Assembly: GCF_900111005.1 (NCBI RefSeq)
Contig: NZ_FOFV01000002.1
Coordinates: forward strand, 186,001 to 250,000
Source: Lentzea albida
GTDB lineage: Bacteria > Actinomycetota > Actinomycetes > Mycobacteriales > Pseudonocardiaceae
Reading direction: 5' to 3'
Length of the DNA: 64,000 bases
Shown here: positions 8,322 to 17,309 of the stretch, piece after piece
Layout: each line of letters opens with the position of its first letter
How positions within the stretch are numbered: position 1 is the first letter of the stretch
The notes under the pieces: generated by a model
The model's database searches: none
The model's input: the letters and a program-made list of their open reading frames with translations, nothing else
Told to the model about the DNA's origin: nothing
Translations under genes and position numbers: made by a program

Positions 8322-8888
8322 ATGATCCGGATCGTGCCGTCGGACGAGGTGCCGTGGGAGGACGTCGACGCGATCTTCGACGGCTCCGAGCCCGGCAAGT
8401 GCCACTGCCAGCGCTACAAGGTGAAGGGCTGGATCTGGCGCGACTCGACGCTCGGCGACCGCGTCGCCGCCCACGAGGAGCAGTCGGCGCGCGGCAGCGG
8501 GCTGGTCGCCTACGTGGACGACCAGCCCGCCGGGTGGGTGGCCGTCGAGCCGCGGTGCGACTACCCGAAGCTGCTCGGCATGCCCGTCCCGTGGAAGGGT
8601 CGTGCCGAGGACAAGGACGACGACGGCGTGTGGGCCGTGACGTGTTTCGTGGTGCGCAAGGGGTTTCGCCGGCAGGGGCTCACCTACGAGCTGGCGGCGG
8701 CGACCGTCGAGCACGCGCGGTCGCACGGGGCGCGTGCCGTCGAGGCGTATCCGATGTTCGCCCCCGCGGGGCAGAACGTGACGTGGGGTGAGATGCACGT
8801 CGGTGCGCGGCAGGTGTTCGAGGAGGCGGGGTTCGTGCAGGTGACGCATCCGACCAAGCGGCGGTTCGTGATGAGGGTGGACTTCTGA
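8322..8888 (+). CDS. GNAT-family N-acetyltransferase
   Basis: A 188-residue acyltransferase that transfers acetyl from acetyl-CoA to an unknown amine. The acetyl-CoA loop is visible as VTCFVVRKGFRRQGLTYELAAATVEHA (the R-R-Q-G-L motif), followed by the beta-strand AVEAYPMF and the C-terminal FEEAGFVQV. The early CHCQRYK cysteine-rich stretch is typical of this actinobacterial subgroup. The ATG is 6 nt after TAGTCT and has no Shine-Dalgarno. The stop overlaps the ATG of the next gene (ATGA-type junction), so the two are translationally coupled. Confidence 0.88.
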   Translation: MIRIVPSDEVPWEDVDAIFDGSEPGKCHCQRYKVKGWIWRDSTLGDRVAAHEEQSARGSGLVAYVDDQPAGWVAVEPRCDYPKLLGMPVPWKGRAEDKDDDGVWAVTCFVVRKGFRRQGLTYELAAATVEHARSHGARAVEAYPMFAPAGQNVTWGEMHVGARQVFEEAGFVQVTHPTKRRFVMRVDF

Positions 8889-9736
8889 TGCGGTTCGACG
8901 AGATCGTCATCCGGACCGACCGGCTCGACTTCCCCGCGCTGGCCGCGGGCGACGGGCCGGTCGTCGTGTGCTGGCACGGCTTCCCCGACCACCCGGCGTC
9001 GTTCGGGCCTCTGGCCGAACGACTGGTCGCCGCGGGCAGGCGGGTGGTCGCGCCGTTCCTGCGCGGGCACCACCCGTCCACTGTGGACCAGCTGCCGTTC
9101 GGTGACGGGCTGACGCTGGCCGCGGACGCCGCCGCCGTGAACGCGGCGCTGTCCTCCGAGCCGCTGGACGTGATCGGGCACGACATCGGCGCCGGGATGG
9201 CCGGTCGGCTCGCCGCGACCCGGACCGACCTGGTCCGCCGGGTGGTCACGATGTCGGTGCCGCCGCCCGCGGCGCTGAGCCGGATCTTCGCCGATCCCGC
9301 GCAGCAGCAACGCTTCTTCTACCTCTTCATGTTCCAGGTGCCCGGCGTGGCCGAGGCGCTGCTGAACGACACGTTGATCGAGTACCTGTGGCGCACGTGG
9401 TCGCCAGGACTCACGGTGCCTGACCACGTCAGGGAGATGTACGCGGACCCGGCGGTCAGGGCCAACGCCCTGAAGCTGTACCGGGCGAACTTCGACCGGT
9501 CCCTGCACGACCCGGCACTGGCCCACCTCGCCCAGGTCTCCGAGAAGCCCGCGGAGATCCCGATGCTGGTCCTCGCCGGGGCGGACGACGGCTGCGTCAC
9601 GCCCGAGAACTACGCCGGCGCCGCCACGGCCCTCGCCCCCGGTTCACGAGTCGAGGTCGTGGCGGGCGGCGGGCACTTCCTACAGCTGGACCGCCCCGAC
9701 GAGGTCGCGGCGCTGGCGCTCGACTGGTTCCGCTGA
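8888..9736 (+). CDS. Alpha/beta hydrolase, epoxide hydrolase-like
   Basis: A 282-residue alpha/beta hydrolase. HGFPDHPASF near residue 30 is the oxyanion motif. GHDIGAG (Asp99) puts an aspartate at the nucleophile position, as in epoxide hydrolases and haloalkane dehalogenases rather than serine esterases. The acid residue lies near LAGADDGCV and the catalytic His is in GGGHFLQLDRP. A cap region (about 130-215) rich in aromatic residues follows the elbow. It is translationally coupled to the upstream acetyltransferase. Its 3' end overlaps a convergent membrane-protein gene by 57 bp. Confidence 0.88.
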   Translation: MRFDEIVIRTDRLDFPALAAGDGPVVVCWHGFPDHPASFGPLAERLVAAGRRVVAPFLRGHHPSTVDQLPFGDGLTLAADAAAVNAALSSEPLDVIGHDIGAGMAGRLAATRTDLVRRVVTMSVPPPAALSRIFADPAQQQRFFYLFMFQVPGVAEALLNDTLIEYLWRTWSPGLTVPDHVREMYADPAVRANALKLYRANFDRSLHDPALAHLAQVSEKPAEIPMLVLAGADDGCVTPENYAGAATALAPGSRVEVVAGGGHFLQLDRPDEVAALALDWFR

Positions 9737-10231
9737 CCGGCGGATCCGTCCCCACGGCTTGAACACCGACAGCACGTAGGCCAGCAGCAGCAACGTCGGT
9801 GCGACCACGACCGGGTGCAGGATCCCGGAGGGGATCACCGCAACCGGGTCGCCCGCGAGCATCCGCCTACCGATCTCGGCGGCCTCCCGCACACCCGGCC
9901 GGAGCGCGAACGCGATCAGCAGCGACATGCCGACGTTCAGGACCAGCTTGACGGCCACCCACCAGTACCGCACCAGGCCGTACTTGCCGCCGAGGCCGAG
10001 CACGGCGCCGGAGACCAGGCAGACGACGCTGGCGCCGAACATCGGCCAGATCGCGAAGAGGTCGACTGCCTGGATCGCGATGCCCACGGTGTTCGAGTCG
10101 TTCGTGGACAGTGCGACGACGACGAGGACGCCCAGCGCGAGGTCGATGCCGAGCCACGCCGCCGCGGACAGGACGTGCACGAGCAGCACGGCCTTGCGGG
10201 TGCGGCCGCTGAGCTTGCGGGTGGTGGCCAT
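9680..10231 (-). CDS. Four-helix integral membrane protein, DUF2269-like
   Basis: A 183-residue membrane protein of unknown function. Four hydrophobic helices are visible (about 15-40, 55-80, 90-110, 140-160), with conserved-looking HVLSAAAWLGID in the first and YWWVAVKLVLNVGM in the third, a pattern seen in DUF2269-type proteins. The ATG at 10231 was chosen because a strong GGAGAAGGAGAG ribosome binding site precedes it, although the frame stays open to 10294. It overlaps the convergent hydrolase gene by 57 bp at the 3' end. Confidence 0.75.
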   Translation of the reverse strand: MATTRKLSGRTRKAVLLVHVLSAAAWLGIDLALGVLVVVALSTNDSNTVGIAIQAVDLFAIWPMFGASVVCLVSGAVLGLGGKYGLVRYWWVAVKLVLNVGMSLLIAFALRPGVREAAEIGRRMLAGDPVAVIPSGILHPVVVAPTLLLLAYVLSVFKPWGRIRRSAEPVERQRRDLVGAVQL

Positions 10232-10298
10232 CGCGATGCACTCTCCTTCTCCCGTGGTGGCTCCTACTCTTGCGGTCGGGAGGGGCGGCATCATCCGC

Positions 10299-11171
10299 TC
10301 ACGTTCTGATCTCGCGTACGTCAGATCGCGTACGCGTCTGTGCGACCGTCATCGCGGCGAGGACGACGACGGCACCGACGAGTTGCAGGGCCGTGAGCTC
10401 CTGGCCGAGCGCCGCCCACCCGACCACCGCCGCGACCACGGGCGTGAGCAGGCCGAGGAACGTCACCTGCGTCGCCTTCAGCAGCCTGATGCCGTTGAAC
10501 CACACGACGTACGCGACCGCTCCCCCGAAGATCGCCAGGTAGGTGTACCCGGCGGCGTTGCGCGCGGTGATCGCGGGCACATCCTCCAGCGCGAACGTCA
10601 ACGGCACCAACAGGATCCCGCCCGCCACCAGCTGCCACCCGGTCGTGGCGAGCGAGGACGCGGGCGACACCCACCGCTTGGTCAGCACGATCGCCACGGC
10701 CGTCACCGCGGCCCCTCCCAGCGCCGCGGCGACGCCGGGCCCGTCCAGCCGCGCGCCGGCCCTGAGCACGAGCAGGCCGACCCCGGCCAGTCCGGCGGCA
10801 CCGGCCACCACGATCCGGAAGGTCAGGCGCTGGTGCAGCACCCGGCTCGCCAGCAACGCCACGAACAGCGGCTGAACGGCGAGCACCGTCGCCGCCACAC
10901 CGCCGGGGAGCCGGTACGCGGCGACGAAGAGGAGCGGGGTGAAGGCCGCGAAGTTCAGCACGCCGAGGACCAGCGACCGCCACCACCAGTCCCCGTGCGG
11001 CAGTCGACGGGTGATCGCGACCAGGACCAGTCCCGCGGGCAAGGCCCTGAGCGTCGACGCCAGAAGCGGGCGGTCCGGCGGGAGGTACTCGGTCGTGACG
11101 TAGAAGGTCGTGCCCCAGATGGCCGGCGCGAGAGCGGCGACGACCACACGATGGTTGATCACCTCGCCCAA
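10299..11171 (-). CDS. EamA/DMT-superfamily transporter
   Basis: A ten-helix drug/metabolite transporter of 290 residues made of two EamA repeats (about 8-135 and 150-280). The first repeat has PAIWGTTFYVTTEYLPP and ALPAGLVLV; the second has ILLVPLTF, YLAIFGGAVAYVVWFNGIRLL and LTPVVAAVVGWAALGQELT. Such proteins export amino acids or other metabolites. The start is TTG at 11171, one base after the response regulator stop; a GTG at 11162 is an alternative. It is therefore the third gene of an HK-RR-transporter operon. Confidence 0.88.
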   Translation of the reverse strand: MGEVINHRVVVAALAPAIWGTTFYVTTEYLPPDRPLLASTLRALPAGLVLVAITRRLPHGDWWWRSLVLGVLNFAAFTPLLFVAAYRLPGGVAATVLAVQPLFVALLASRVLHQRLTFRIVVAGAAGLAGVGLLVLRAGARLDGPGVAAALGGAAVTAVAIVLTKRWVSPASSLATTGWQLVAGGILLVPLTFALEDVPAITARNAAGYTYLAIFGGAVAYVVWFNGIRLLKATQVTFLGLLTPVVAAVVGWAALGQELTALQLVGAVVVLAAMTVAQTRTRSDVREIRT

Positions 11172-11172
11172 G

Positions 11173-11820
11173 CTAACCGCCCGGTGTGACGATCCCTCTC
11201 TCGTAGGCGAACACCACGGCGTGCGTGCGGTCGCGCAGACCGAGCTTCGTGAGCACCCTCGAGACGTGCGTCTTCACCGTCGTCTCGCCCAGGAACAGCG
11301 CCGCCGCGATCTCCGCGTTCGATGCGCCCTTGGCGAGTTCGACCAGCACTTCGAACTCACGGTCGGTGAGCTCCGGCGGCCTCGTGCGCTCCCTTGGCGC
11401 CGTGCTGAAGCGCGCGATCACACGTCGCGTCACCTCCGGCGAGAGCAACGCATCTCCGCGCGCCACGACGCGCACGGACTCCACGAGGTCTTCGGGCGAG
11501 GCGTTCTTGAGGAGGAACCCGCTGGCTCCCGCCTGCAGCGCCTCGAAGAGGTAGTCCTCGCGGTCGAACGTGGTCAGGATGACCACCCGAGTGCCGTGAC
11601 CCGCGGAAAGGATGTGACGGGTGGCTTCGAGGCCGTCCATGCGCGGCATCTGGACGTCCATCAGCACGACGTCGGGGCGCAGTTCGGCGACGAGGTCGAC
11701 GGCCTCGGCACCGTCACCGGCCTCCCCGACCACCTCGATGCCGGGCTCGGTGCCGAGGATGACCCGGAAGCCGGCACGGACCAGGTCCTGGTCGTCGGCC
11801 AGCACCACTCGCAAGCTCAC
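11173..11820 (-). CDS. NarL/LuxR-family response regulator
   Basis: A two-component response regulator of 215 residues. The receiver domain (1-120) has the acidic pair ADD, phosphoacceptor Asp55 in VVLMDVQMP, and the conserved ILTTFD and GASGFLLKNA. The LuxR-type helix-turn-helix (about 150-210) reads LTDREFEVLVELAKGASNAEIAAALFL followed by TVKTHV. Its GTG start overlaps the TGA of the histidine kinase gene (GTGA junction), so the pair is translationally coupled. The downstream EamA transporter is a possible target. Confidence 0.95.
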   Translation of the reverse strand: MSLRVVLADDQDLVRAGFRVILGTEPGIEVVGEAGDGAEAVDLVAELRPDVVLMDVQMPRMDGLEATRHILSAGHGTRVVILTTFDREDYLFEALQAGASGFLLKNASPEDLVESVRVVARGDALLSPEVTRRVIARFSTAPRERTRPPELTDREFEVLVELAKGASNAEIAAALFLGETTVKTHVSRVLTKLGLRDRTHAVVFAYERGIVTPGG

Positions 11821-13079
11821 GCCTTCTCCTCCGTTGCCGTAGGCAGCGACGCACGGACCAGATAGCCCGCCTCGCGCCGTGGCCCCACCTCCAGCGATCC
11901 GCCGTGCACAGCCAACCTCTCTCGCATGCCGACAAGGCCGAAACCCGAGTTCGTGGTCGCCACTCGACCACGGCCGTCATCGGCGATCTCCAGCTCCAAT
12001 GCGCTGTCGAGATAACGCATCCGCACGTCAACGTGTTGCGCGTCGGCGTGCTTCACCACGTTCGTGAGTGCCTCCTGCACGACGCGATAGGCCGACAACG
12101 CGACACCGGACGGCACATCGCGCACGTCGCCGTACACGCCGTGCGACACCTTGAGCCCCGCCGCCCGTGCGTTGTCGAACAACTCCGTGAGGTCGTCCAG
12201 GTTCGGTGACGCCTTCAGGTCCGTGTCCGCGTCGGCCCTGAGCACACCGAGCAACCCGCGCAGTTCGCTGATCGCGGTGCGCGCCGTCTGCTCCACGGTC
12301 TGCAGGGCGTCACGGGCCAACGCGGGATCGGAGTCGAGGACCCGGCGCGCGGCACCGGCCTGAATCCCCATGACGGACACATGGTGTGCCACGACGTCAT
12401 GCAGGTCACGCGCGATGCGCATGCGCTCAGCCGCGATGGCGCCCCGCGTGTTCTGCTCCTGCGAAAGCCTGAGCTCCTCGGCCTGGAACTCGAGCTGAGC
12501 GCGCCGCCGAGCCCCGGCCCACGCCATCTCCCCCACGACGTAGGCGAAGAGGAAGAAGAAGAGGTTGAACTCCAGTCCGTAGAGGACGGACGCGAGCACC
12601 GGATCGATGGGCCCGGCCGCGTTCTCGAACTCGCCCTTCGGCCCGAGCAACGCGCGCACGAGGCTGAACCCGAGCCACAGGAACATGGCGGCGATCACGC
12701 CGATGCGCGACCACCGCGCCACAAGCCGGTTCTTCTCCCACGCGCCGACGGTGAAGATCGCGAGGAACAGGATCGCGGACGGCACCAGCGTGTCGCCCGA
12801 CTTGTTCGCCTGCGCGGCGATGAACAGCGCCGACACCACCAGCATCACGGCCAGCGGATACCGCCGCCGCACGACCAGCGGCACCGACAGCGCGACCACC
12901 CACGCGAGCTGCACGGCCAGCCCGGGCGGGTCCTGGAAGACGTAGGCGCCCACGCTGTTGACCAGTGCCGTCACCTCGACCGCGCACAGCAGCACGATCA
13001 CGGCGATGCCGATGTCGCGCCGCCGCTGGGCGGGGGTCGGGCCTGGCCGCCGCCACTCGTTCCACACGGGCTCTTCCAC
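11817..13079 (-). CDS. Sensor histidine kinase (HisKA_3 type)
   Basis: A 420-residue membrane sensor kinase. Hydrophobic helices fill about residues 22-185, followed by a linker, the dimerisation domain with phospho-His227 in IARDLHDVVAHH, and a HATPase domain (about 310-415) with QEALTNVVKHA (N box), LEIADDGRG (G1) and GFGLVGMRER (G2). The GTG at 13079 was chosen because the membrane region begins soon after; the frame is open far upstream. It phosphorylates the overlapping NarL-type regulator. No extracellular sensing domain of any size is visible. Confidence 0.92.
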   Translation of the reverse strand: MEEPVWNEWRRPGPTPAQRRRDIGIAVIVLLCAVEVTALVNSVGAYVFQDPPGLAVQLAWVVALSVPLVVRRRYPLAVMLVVSALFIAAQANKSGDTLVPSAILFLAIFTVGAWEKNRLVARWSRIGVIAAMFLWLGFSLVRALLGPKGEFENAAGPIDPVLASVLYGLEFNLFFFLFAYVVGEMAWAGARRRAQLEFQAEELRLSQEQNTRGAIAAERMRIARDLHDVVAHHVSVMGIQAGAARRVLDSDPALARDALQTVEQTARTAISELRGLLGVLRADADTDLKASPNLDDLTELFDNARAAGLKVSHGVYGDVRDVPSGVALSAYRVVQEALTNVVKHADAQHVDVRMRYLDSALELEIADDGRGRVATTNSGFGLVGMRERLAVHGGSLEVGPRREAGYLVRASLPTATEEKA

Positions 13080-13259
13080 GCGGTCAAGGTACCTGCCGGG
13101 GAGGTGGGGCACGGGCGGATCGTGCGGGTGTGGGGTGGGTCGCGAAGTTGCTCGTGGCAGGCAACACGGGCCCGCCGCAGCCCAACCTCCGCCACAGCCG
13201 ACACCCACCGCGCACCAAACCGCGAGACGCCCGCCCACCCCCTCACCTACGGTGGCCCG
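13080..13259. other. Divergent promoter gap with G-tract-rich sequence
   Basis: This 180-bp gap separates the histidine kinase from the MBL hydrolase. Its left third is full of G-runs (several of three or four Gs between 13096 and 13141) and its right end is C-rich. The runs could form a G-quadruplex, or pair with the C-rich part as a hairpin. The TACGGT hexamer at 13248-13253 is a plausible -10 for the rightward gene. Confidence 0.4.
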
Positions 13260-14006
13260 ATGGACCTCGGCCTCACCGTCCTCGGCTGCGCCACCCCCTA
13301 CCCCACGGCGGACATCCCGTGCTCCGGCTACCTCCTCACCCACGACGACACTCGCGTGTGGATGGACGCCGGCACCGGCACCCTGGGCCCGCTCCAACGC
13401 CACACACGCCTGGAGGACCTGGACGCCATCTGGATCTCGCACCTGCACGCCGACCACAGCGCCGACCTGCTCACGACCTACTACGCGCTGCTGTTCGCGG
13501 ACGTCTCGCGCCCGCCGGTGCCGCTCTACGGCCCGCCCGGCATCGCCGAACGCCTGGCGGGGTTCCTCACCAACGGGCCCGTGCGCAGCCCGGTCGAGGA
13601 CGCGTTCGCCATCACCGAGCTGCGGGACGGGCACGAGGTGGCCGTCGGGTCGATGGTGCTGACCACCGCGGCGGTCGAGCACGGGATGCCCGCGTTCGGG
13701 GTGCGGGTCGAGGCGGGTGGGCGGTCGCTGACCTACTCCGGCGACACCGCGCCGTGCCCAAGGCTCACAGCGCTGGCCGAACGGACCGACGTGCTGGTGT
13801 GCGAGGCCGAGAGCACGACACCCAACGCCGTGCACCACACGCCTGAGGACGCGGGCGAGACGGCTGCGACGGCCGGGGTGAAGCGGTTGGTCGTCACGCA
13901 CGTGGGCCGCTCCCTGACGCCGGAGGAAGCGGCCGTTCGTGCGTCCGCGCGGTACGCGGGGCCGATCGACCACGCGGTGCCGGGGGCGACCTTCACAGCT
14001 GGTTGA
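13260..14006 (+). CDS. MBL-fold metallo-hydrolase
   Basis: A 248-residue metallo-beta-lactamase-fold hydrolase of the RNase Z/phosphodiesterase-like branch. The metal motif HLHADH covers His61, His63, Asp65 and His66; further ligands are in AVEHGMPAFGVRV and SGDTAPC, and VVTHVG closes the site. Substrates in this branch include cyclic nucleotides, phosphodiesters and lactones; which applies cannot be told. The ATG lies 6 nt after TACGGT without a Shine-Dalgarno, so it may be leaderless. It overlaps the convergent VOC gene by 14 bp. Confidence 0.88.
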   Translation: MDLGLTVLGCATPYPTADIPCSGYLLTHDDTRVWMDAGTGTLGPLQRHTRLEDLDAIWISHLHADHSADLLTTYYALLFADVSRPPVPLYGPPGIAERLAGFLTNGPVRSPVEDAFAITELRDGHEVAVGSMVLTTAAVEHGMPAFGVRVEAGGRSLTYSGDTAPCPRLTALAERTDVLVCEAESTTPNAVHHTPEDAGETAATAGVKRLVVTHVGRSLTPEEAAVRASARYAGPIDHAVPGATFTAG

Positions 14007-14415
14007 TGCGCACCAGGTTGCCGGCCGGGTCGCGGAACGAGCAGTCGCGCACGCCCCACGGCTGGTCCTCGGGCTCCTGCAGCACCTCGCCCGCGCCGGA
14101 GGACTCGACCCACGCCCGCGCGCGGTCGAACGTGCCCTGCAGGTCCTTGGTGGCGAGTGACAACGCCGTGTAGACGCCCTTGGCCATCAGGACCGCGATG
14201 GTGCGGCGTTCCTCGTCGCTCACGCCGGGGTCCGCGGCGGGCGGGTGCAGGACGATGCCCGTCTCGGGCTGGTCGGGCGGGCCGACGGTGATCCAGCGCA
14301 TGGTGCCCTGGCCGACGTCCTGGCGGACCTCGAAGCCGAGCGCGTCGCGGAAGAAGCCCAGTGACTTCTCGGGGTCGTCTGCGGGGAGGAAGGCCGCGGC
14401 GATGATGACTGACAT
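13993..14415 (-). CDS. VOC-family protein paired with AraC regulator
   Basis: A 140-residue VOC protein starting SVIIAAAFLPADDPEKSLGFFRDALGFEVR, the usual first module, and ending CSFRDPAGNLVRINQL. The ATG at 14415 fits the family start; an in-frame TTG at 14424 is possible. It begins 10 nt after the AraC gene stop on the same strand. Such AraC-VOC pairs are common in actinomycetes, where the VOC protein is thought to bind or modify the effector; that role is inference here. Confidence 0.88.
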   Translation of the reverse strand: MSVIIAAAFLPADDPEKSLGFFRDALGFEVRQDVGQGTMRWITVGPPDQPETGIVLHPPAADPGVSDEERRTIAVLMAKGVYTALSLATKDLQGTFDRARAWVESSGAGEVLQEPEDQPWGVRDCSFRDPAGNLVRINQL

Positions 14416-14425
14416 GGCGGTCAAC

Positions 14426-14860
14426 CTAATCCGACGGGCCGGTGGCCGCTTCTCGATTCCTGATCGGCCGCATCACGGCCTTGGCCTGGCAGTTCGGGAT
14501 GCCCTGACCATCTGAGGCGGCGACCCTGCGGTACTGGCTCGGGGACATGCCGACCAGTTCGGAGAAGCGGGTGCTGAACGTGCCGAGCGAGGTGCAGCCG
14601 ACCTCGAAGCAGACGTCGGTGACCGACATGTCGCCCCGGCGGAGCAGGGTCATGGCCCGCTCGATGCGGCGGGTCATGAGGTAGCTGTACGGCGACTCGC
14701 CGAAGGCCGCGCGGAAGGCGCGGGAGAGGTGGCCCGCGGACAGGTGGACGCCGCGGGCCAGCGCCGCCACGTCGAGCGGCTGCCGGTACTCGCGGTCGAT
14801 CCTGTCGCGCACCTTGCGGAGCAGGACCAGTTCCTGCAGGCGCGGGTCTTGGGCGGTCAC
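14426..14860 (-). CDS. AraC-family transcriptional regulator
   Basis: A short (144-residue) regulator that is essentially the AraC DNA-binding domain. The first helix-turn-helix is in LDVAALARGVHLSAGHLSRAFRAAFGESPYSYL and the second in MSVTDVCFEVGCTSLGTFSTRFSELVGMSPSQYR. The N-terminal sensor domain of full-length AraC proteins is absent. The tail after residue 115 (NCQAKAVMRP) is unusual and polar. The GTG start lies 7 nt after TAGGCT (minus strand) with no Shine-Dalgarno, so it may be leaderless. It is first in a two-gene operon with the VOC protein. Confidence 0.92.
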   Translation of the reverse strand: MTAQDPRLQELVLLRKVRDRIDREYRQPLDVAALARGVHLSAGHLSRAFRAAFGESPYSYLMTRRIERAMTLLRRGDMSVTDVCFEVGCTSLGTFSTRFSELVGMSPSQYRRVAASDGQGIPNCQAKAVMRPIRNREAATGPSD

Positions 14861-14905
14861 GAGGGACAGCCTAAGGCCCGCGCCTGACAGATCACTGACA
14901 GAAAA

Positions 14906-17260
14906 TCAGCAGGCGCCCTGGTCGCGCCAGACGCCCCACTCACCGGTGGTGCCGGGCTCCTCGCCCTGCGTCCACCACTGGGCCCGCCACTTGCGGCCCT
15001 TGTGCGACACCTCGTTGCCGCCGGTGTAGACCTTGCCGCGGTCCCAGGCGGGCAGCGAACAGGTCTGCGGCGTCGTGGTGGTGGTCGTCGTCGTCGTGGT
15101 CGTAGTGGTGGTGGTCGTCGAAGTAGTGGTGGAAGTGGTCGTGGAGGTCGGCGTGGTGCCGCCCCCGATCCGCGGGTGGTCGGCCGAGATCGCGTACGAC
15201 TGGCCGCCGAAGGTGAACACGAAGTTCGACGGCGTCGAGATCGGCAGCTGGTAGCTGACGGTCACCTCGATCGACGCGCCCGGTGCGAGAGACTGCCACG
15301 ACGGCAGCGTGAGCTCCGCCTTCTGGAAGTCGCCCTTCAGACCGCCGACGTTCGGGCCGCTGTGTCCCTTCGACACGACCTTCAGCCCGAAGCCCGACTG
15401 GTCTCCCATGCTGCCGGGAGCGCTGGTGCCGTAGTCGAACGCGATCTTCGTGCCACCCGGGATGGTGACCGTCGAGCGGTTCGTGAACTTGATCTTCGGC
15501 GTGATCGGGTAGTTGTTGTCCCCCAGCGCGAAGCCGTACACGTCGACGTCCACGGCCAGCGACTGCGTCTGCTGCGCGGAGGCCTTCAGGTTGCCGTACG
15601 GGGCGGCGCCGTTGAGACCGGTGTTGATGGTCGACAGCAGCGTGTCACCGATGAAGTACTCGTTCTTCGCGGAGTCGAACCCGTAGTCGCCGGCGAGCTC
15701 CCAGATCATGATGCCGCCGAGGCCCTTGTCCTTGACGTACTTGGCCTTCTCCGCGATCGACTGCTCGGTCTCGGTGGAGAGGAACACCTTCTTGTCGTTG
15801 TTCCACAGCCACGGCGACTTCAGGGTCGAGTCGTAGTACGGCGCGTAGGTGCCGGTGAGGCGGTCGGTCGGGTCGTTGACCGGGTCGAGGCCGTACTGCG
15901 AGCCGTAGGAGCCGGTGATCTTGGCTTCCAGGTTCTTCGTGTGCCACAACGGGTTCACGCCGGACGGGACCTCGGCGCCACCCGCGGTGACGTCGTGCCA
16001 CAGGTTGTCGATGCCCGACGCGCCGTTGCCGCACGGGGTGGTCGAGCCGACCGACGACCCGGTGCCGGGCGGGCACTGGGACTGGTTCGGCAGGGGCGCC
16101 TTGCCCCACAGGCCGTTCGTGCCCCCGGTGACGCCCTGCCAGCCGCGCGAGTAGAACGGCACGCCGATGTTGATGCGTCCGGCCTGCATGGCGCCGCGGT
16201 AGTAGTGGTACGACCAGTCGGTGTTCAGGTAGCCCATGCCCTCGTACTGCGGGGCCGTGTACACGCCACCCGCCGCGAGCTCGCCGTCCTTGCCGTCGTC
16301 GTAGAGAGCGGCGTTCGGGCCGACGAACTGGTTCCACGAGCCGTGCAGGTCGTAGCTCATGACGTTCAGGTAGTCGAGGTACTTGACGACCTGGTAGGCC
16401 TCCTGGCCGCGCAGCAGCCAGCCCGAGGCGGGCACGGCGGCGGTCAGCATGTAGTGCTTGCCGTCGGCGGCACCGGCGCGGTCGAGCTTCTCGCGCAGCG
16501 TCTTCATGATCGCCTGGTAGCCGGCCCACAGCGTGCCGCGGTTGGCGTTGGAGATCCAGAAGTCGTCGGGGTTGCCGGCGTGGTTGTTCGACGTCGCGTA
16601 CTCGTAGTCGATGTCGGCGCCGTTGAAGCCGTACTTGCGCAGGAACTCGACGGTGCTGTCGGCGAACGTGTCGATCGCCGCCTGGTTCTGGCCGAGCTTG
16701 TAGAAGCCGCCCGACGCGTTGCGCGTGCCGTCGGCGTTGAAGAAGCCGCCGGTCTCAGCCCAGCCGCCGACCGAGATCAGGGTCTTGACGTTCGGGTACT
16801 GCTTCTTGAACTTGGTGAGCTGGTTGAAGTGCCCCTTGTAGGACAGCGACGGGTCCATCTCGGCGCCGGCGACACCGGGCCACTCCATGCCGATGGACGA
16901 GTTGTTCGCGTTGTTGTCACCGACCGAGATCTTGTTGTCCGCGCCGATGTGCGCGAACGCGTAGTTCAGGTGGGTGACCTTGTTCCAGGGGATGTCCTTG
17001 GCGAGGTACCCGGGCTGACCGTTCTTGCCGGTCCGCCAGCTGGTGAAGTACCCGATGACGCGTCTGGACTTGTCCCCCATGGTCTCGCGCCCGGCGGTGT
17101 CGTAGACGGTGCAGTACGGCACCTCGACACCCGGCGTCTTGTAGAGGCCGTCCGGCCGGCAGTCCTCGTGGGCTGCGGCTGCGGTCGGCGCGTTGGTCAC
17201 AGCGATGACGGTCCCGGCTAGCAGAGCTAACACCGGGACCACTCTGGCGAGCAGTCGCAA
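14906..17260 (-). CDS. Secreted GH18 chitinase with C-terminal chitin-binding module
   Basis: A 784-residue secreted chitinase. It has a Sec signal peptide (about 1-30), a GH18 barrel (about 65-550) with SVGGW at 163-167 and NGADIDYE at 213-220 (catalytic Glu220, with the D-x-D-x-E spacing intact), a beta-sandwich region (about 560-700), a Thr-only linker (about 704-730) and a CBM5/12-like domain (from 731) rich in Trp. It hydrolyses chitin outside the cell. The TTG start has GGAGG 8 nt upstream. A DasR-type operator lies 50 bp upstream. It is transcribed alone. Confidence 0.95.
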   Translation of the reverse strand: MRLLARVVPVLALLAGTVIAVTNAPTAAAAHEDCRPDGLYKTPGVEVPYCTVYDTAGRETMGDKSRRVIGYFTSWRTGKNGQPGYLAKDIPWNKVTHLNYAFAHIGADNKISVGDNNANNSSIGMEWPGVAGAEMDPSLSYKGHFNQLTKFKKQYPNVKTLISVGGWAETGGFFNADGTRNASGGFYKLGQNQAAIDTFADSTVEFLRKYGFNGADIDYEYATSNNHAGNPDDFWISNANRGTLWAGYQAIMKTLREKLDRAGAADGKHYMLTAAVPASGWLLRGQEAYQVVKYLDYLNVMSYDLHGSWNQFVGPNAALYDDGKDGELAAGGVYTAPQYEGMGYLNTDWSYHYYRGAMQAGRINIGVPFYSRGWQGVTGGTNGLWGKAPLPNQSQCPPGTGSSVGSTTPCGNGASGIDNLWHDVTAGGAEVPSGVNPLWHTKNLEAKITGSYGSQYGLDPVNDPTDRLTGTYAPYYDSTLKSPWLWNNDKKVFLSTETEQSIAEKAKYVKDKGLGGIMIWELAGDYGFDSAKNEYFIGDTLLSTINTGLNGAAPYGNLKASAQQTQSLAVDVDVYGFALGDNNYPITPKIKFTNRSTVTIPGGTKIAFDYGTSAPGSMGDQSGFGLKVVSKGHSGPNVGGLKGDFQKAELTLPSWQSLAPGASIEVTVSYQLPISTPSNFVFTFGGQSYAISADHPRIGGGTTPTSTTTSTTTSTTTTTTTTTTTTTTTTPQTCSLPAWDRGKVYTGGNEVSHKGRKWRAQWWTQGEEPGTTGEWGVWRDQGAC
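15071..15157 (-). repeat. Threonine-codon tract in the chitinase linker
   Basis: A run of consecutive Thr codons, with a few Ser and Pro, between the beta-sandwich and the chitin-binding module. ACC, ACG and ACT codons are mixed (GGT/CGT/AGT on the plus strand). It encodes a flexible linker likely to be O-glycosylated, and its length is likely to vary between strains. Confidence 0.85.
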
Positions 17261-17309
17261 GGGAAGGACCTCCTGGCTAGGGCGGCGGCCACTGCCGGGA
17301 ACCGTAAAA

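Noticed and set aside
15071..15157. Possible tandem DNA repeat or CRISPR-like array in the chitinase gene
   Set aside because: It is an in-frame Thr-codon run coding a linker, with no spacer-repeat pattern.
15002..17221. A 739-codon open frame antisense to the chitinase
   Set aside because: The chitinase frame has clear GH18 motifs and a signal peptide; this one is Val/Arg-rich without motifs.
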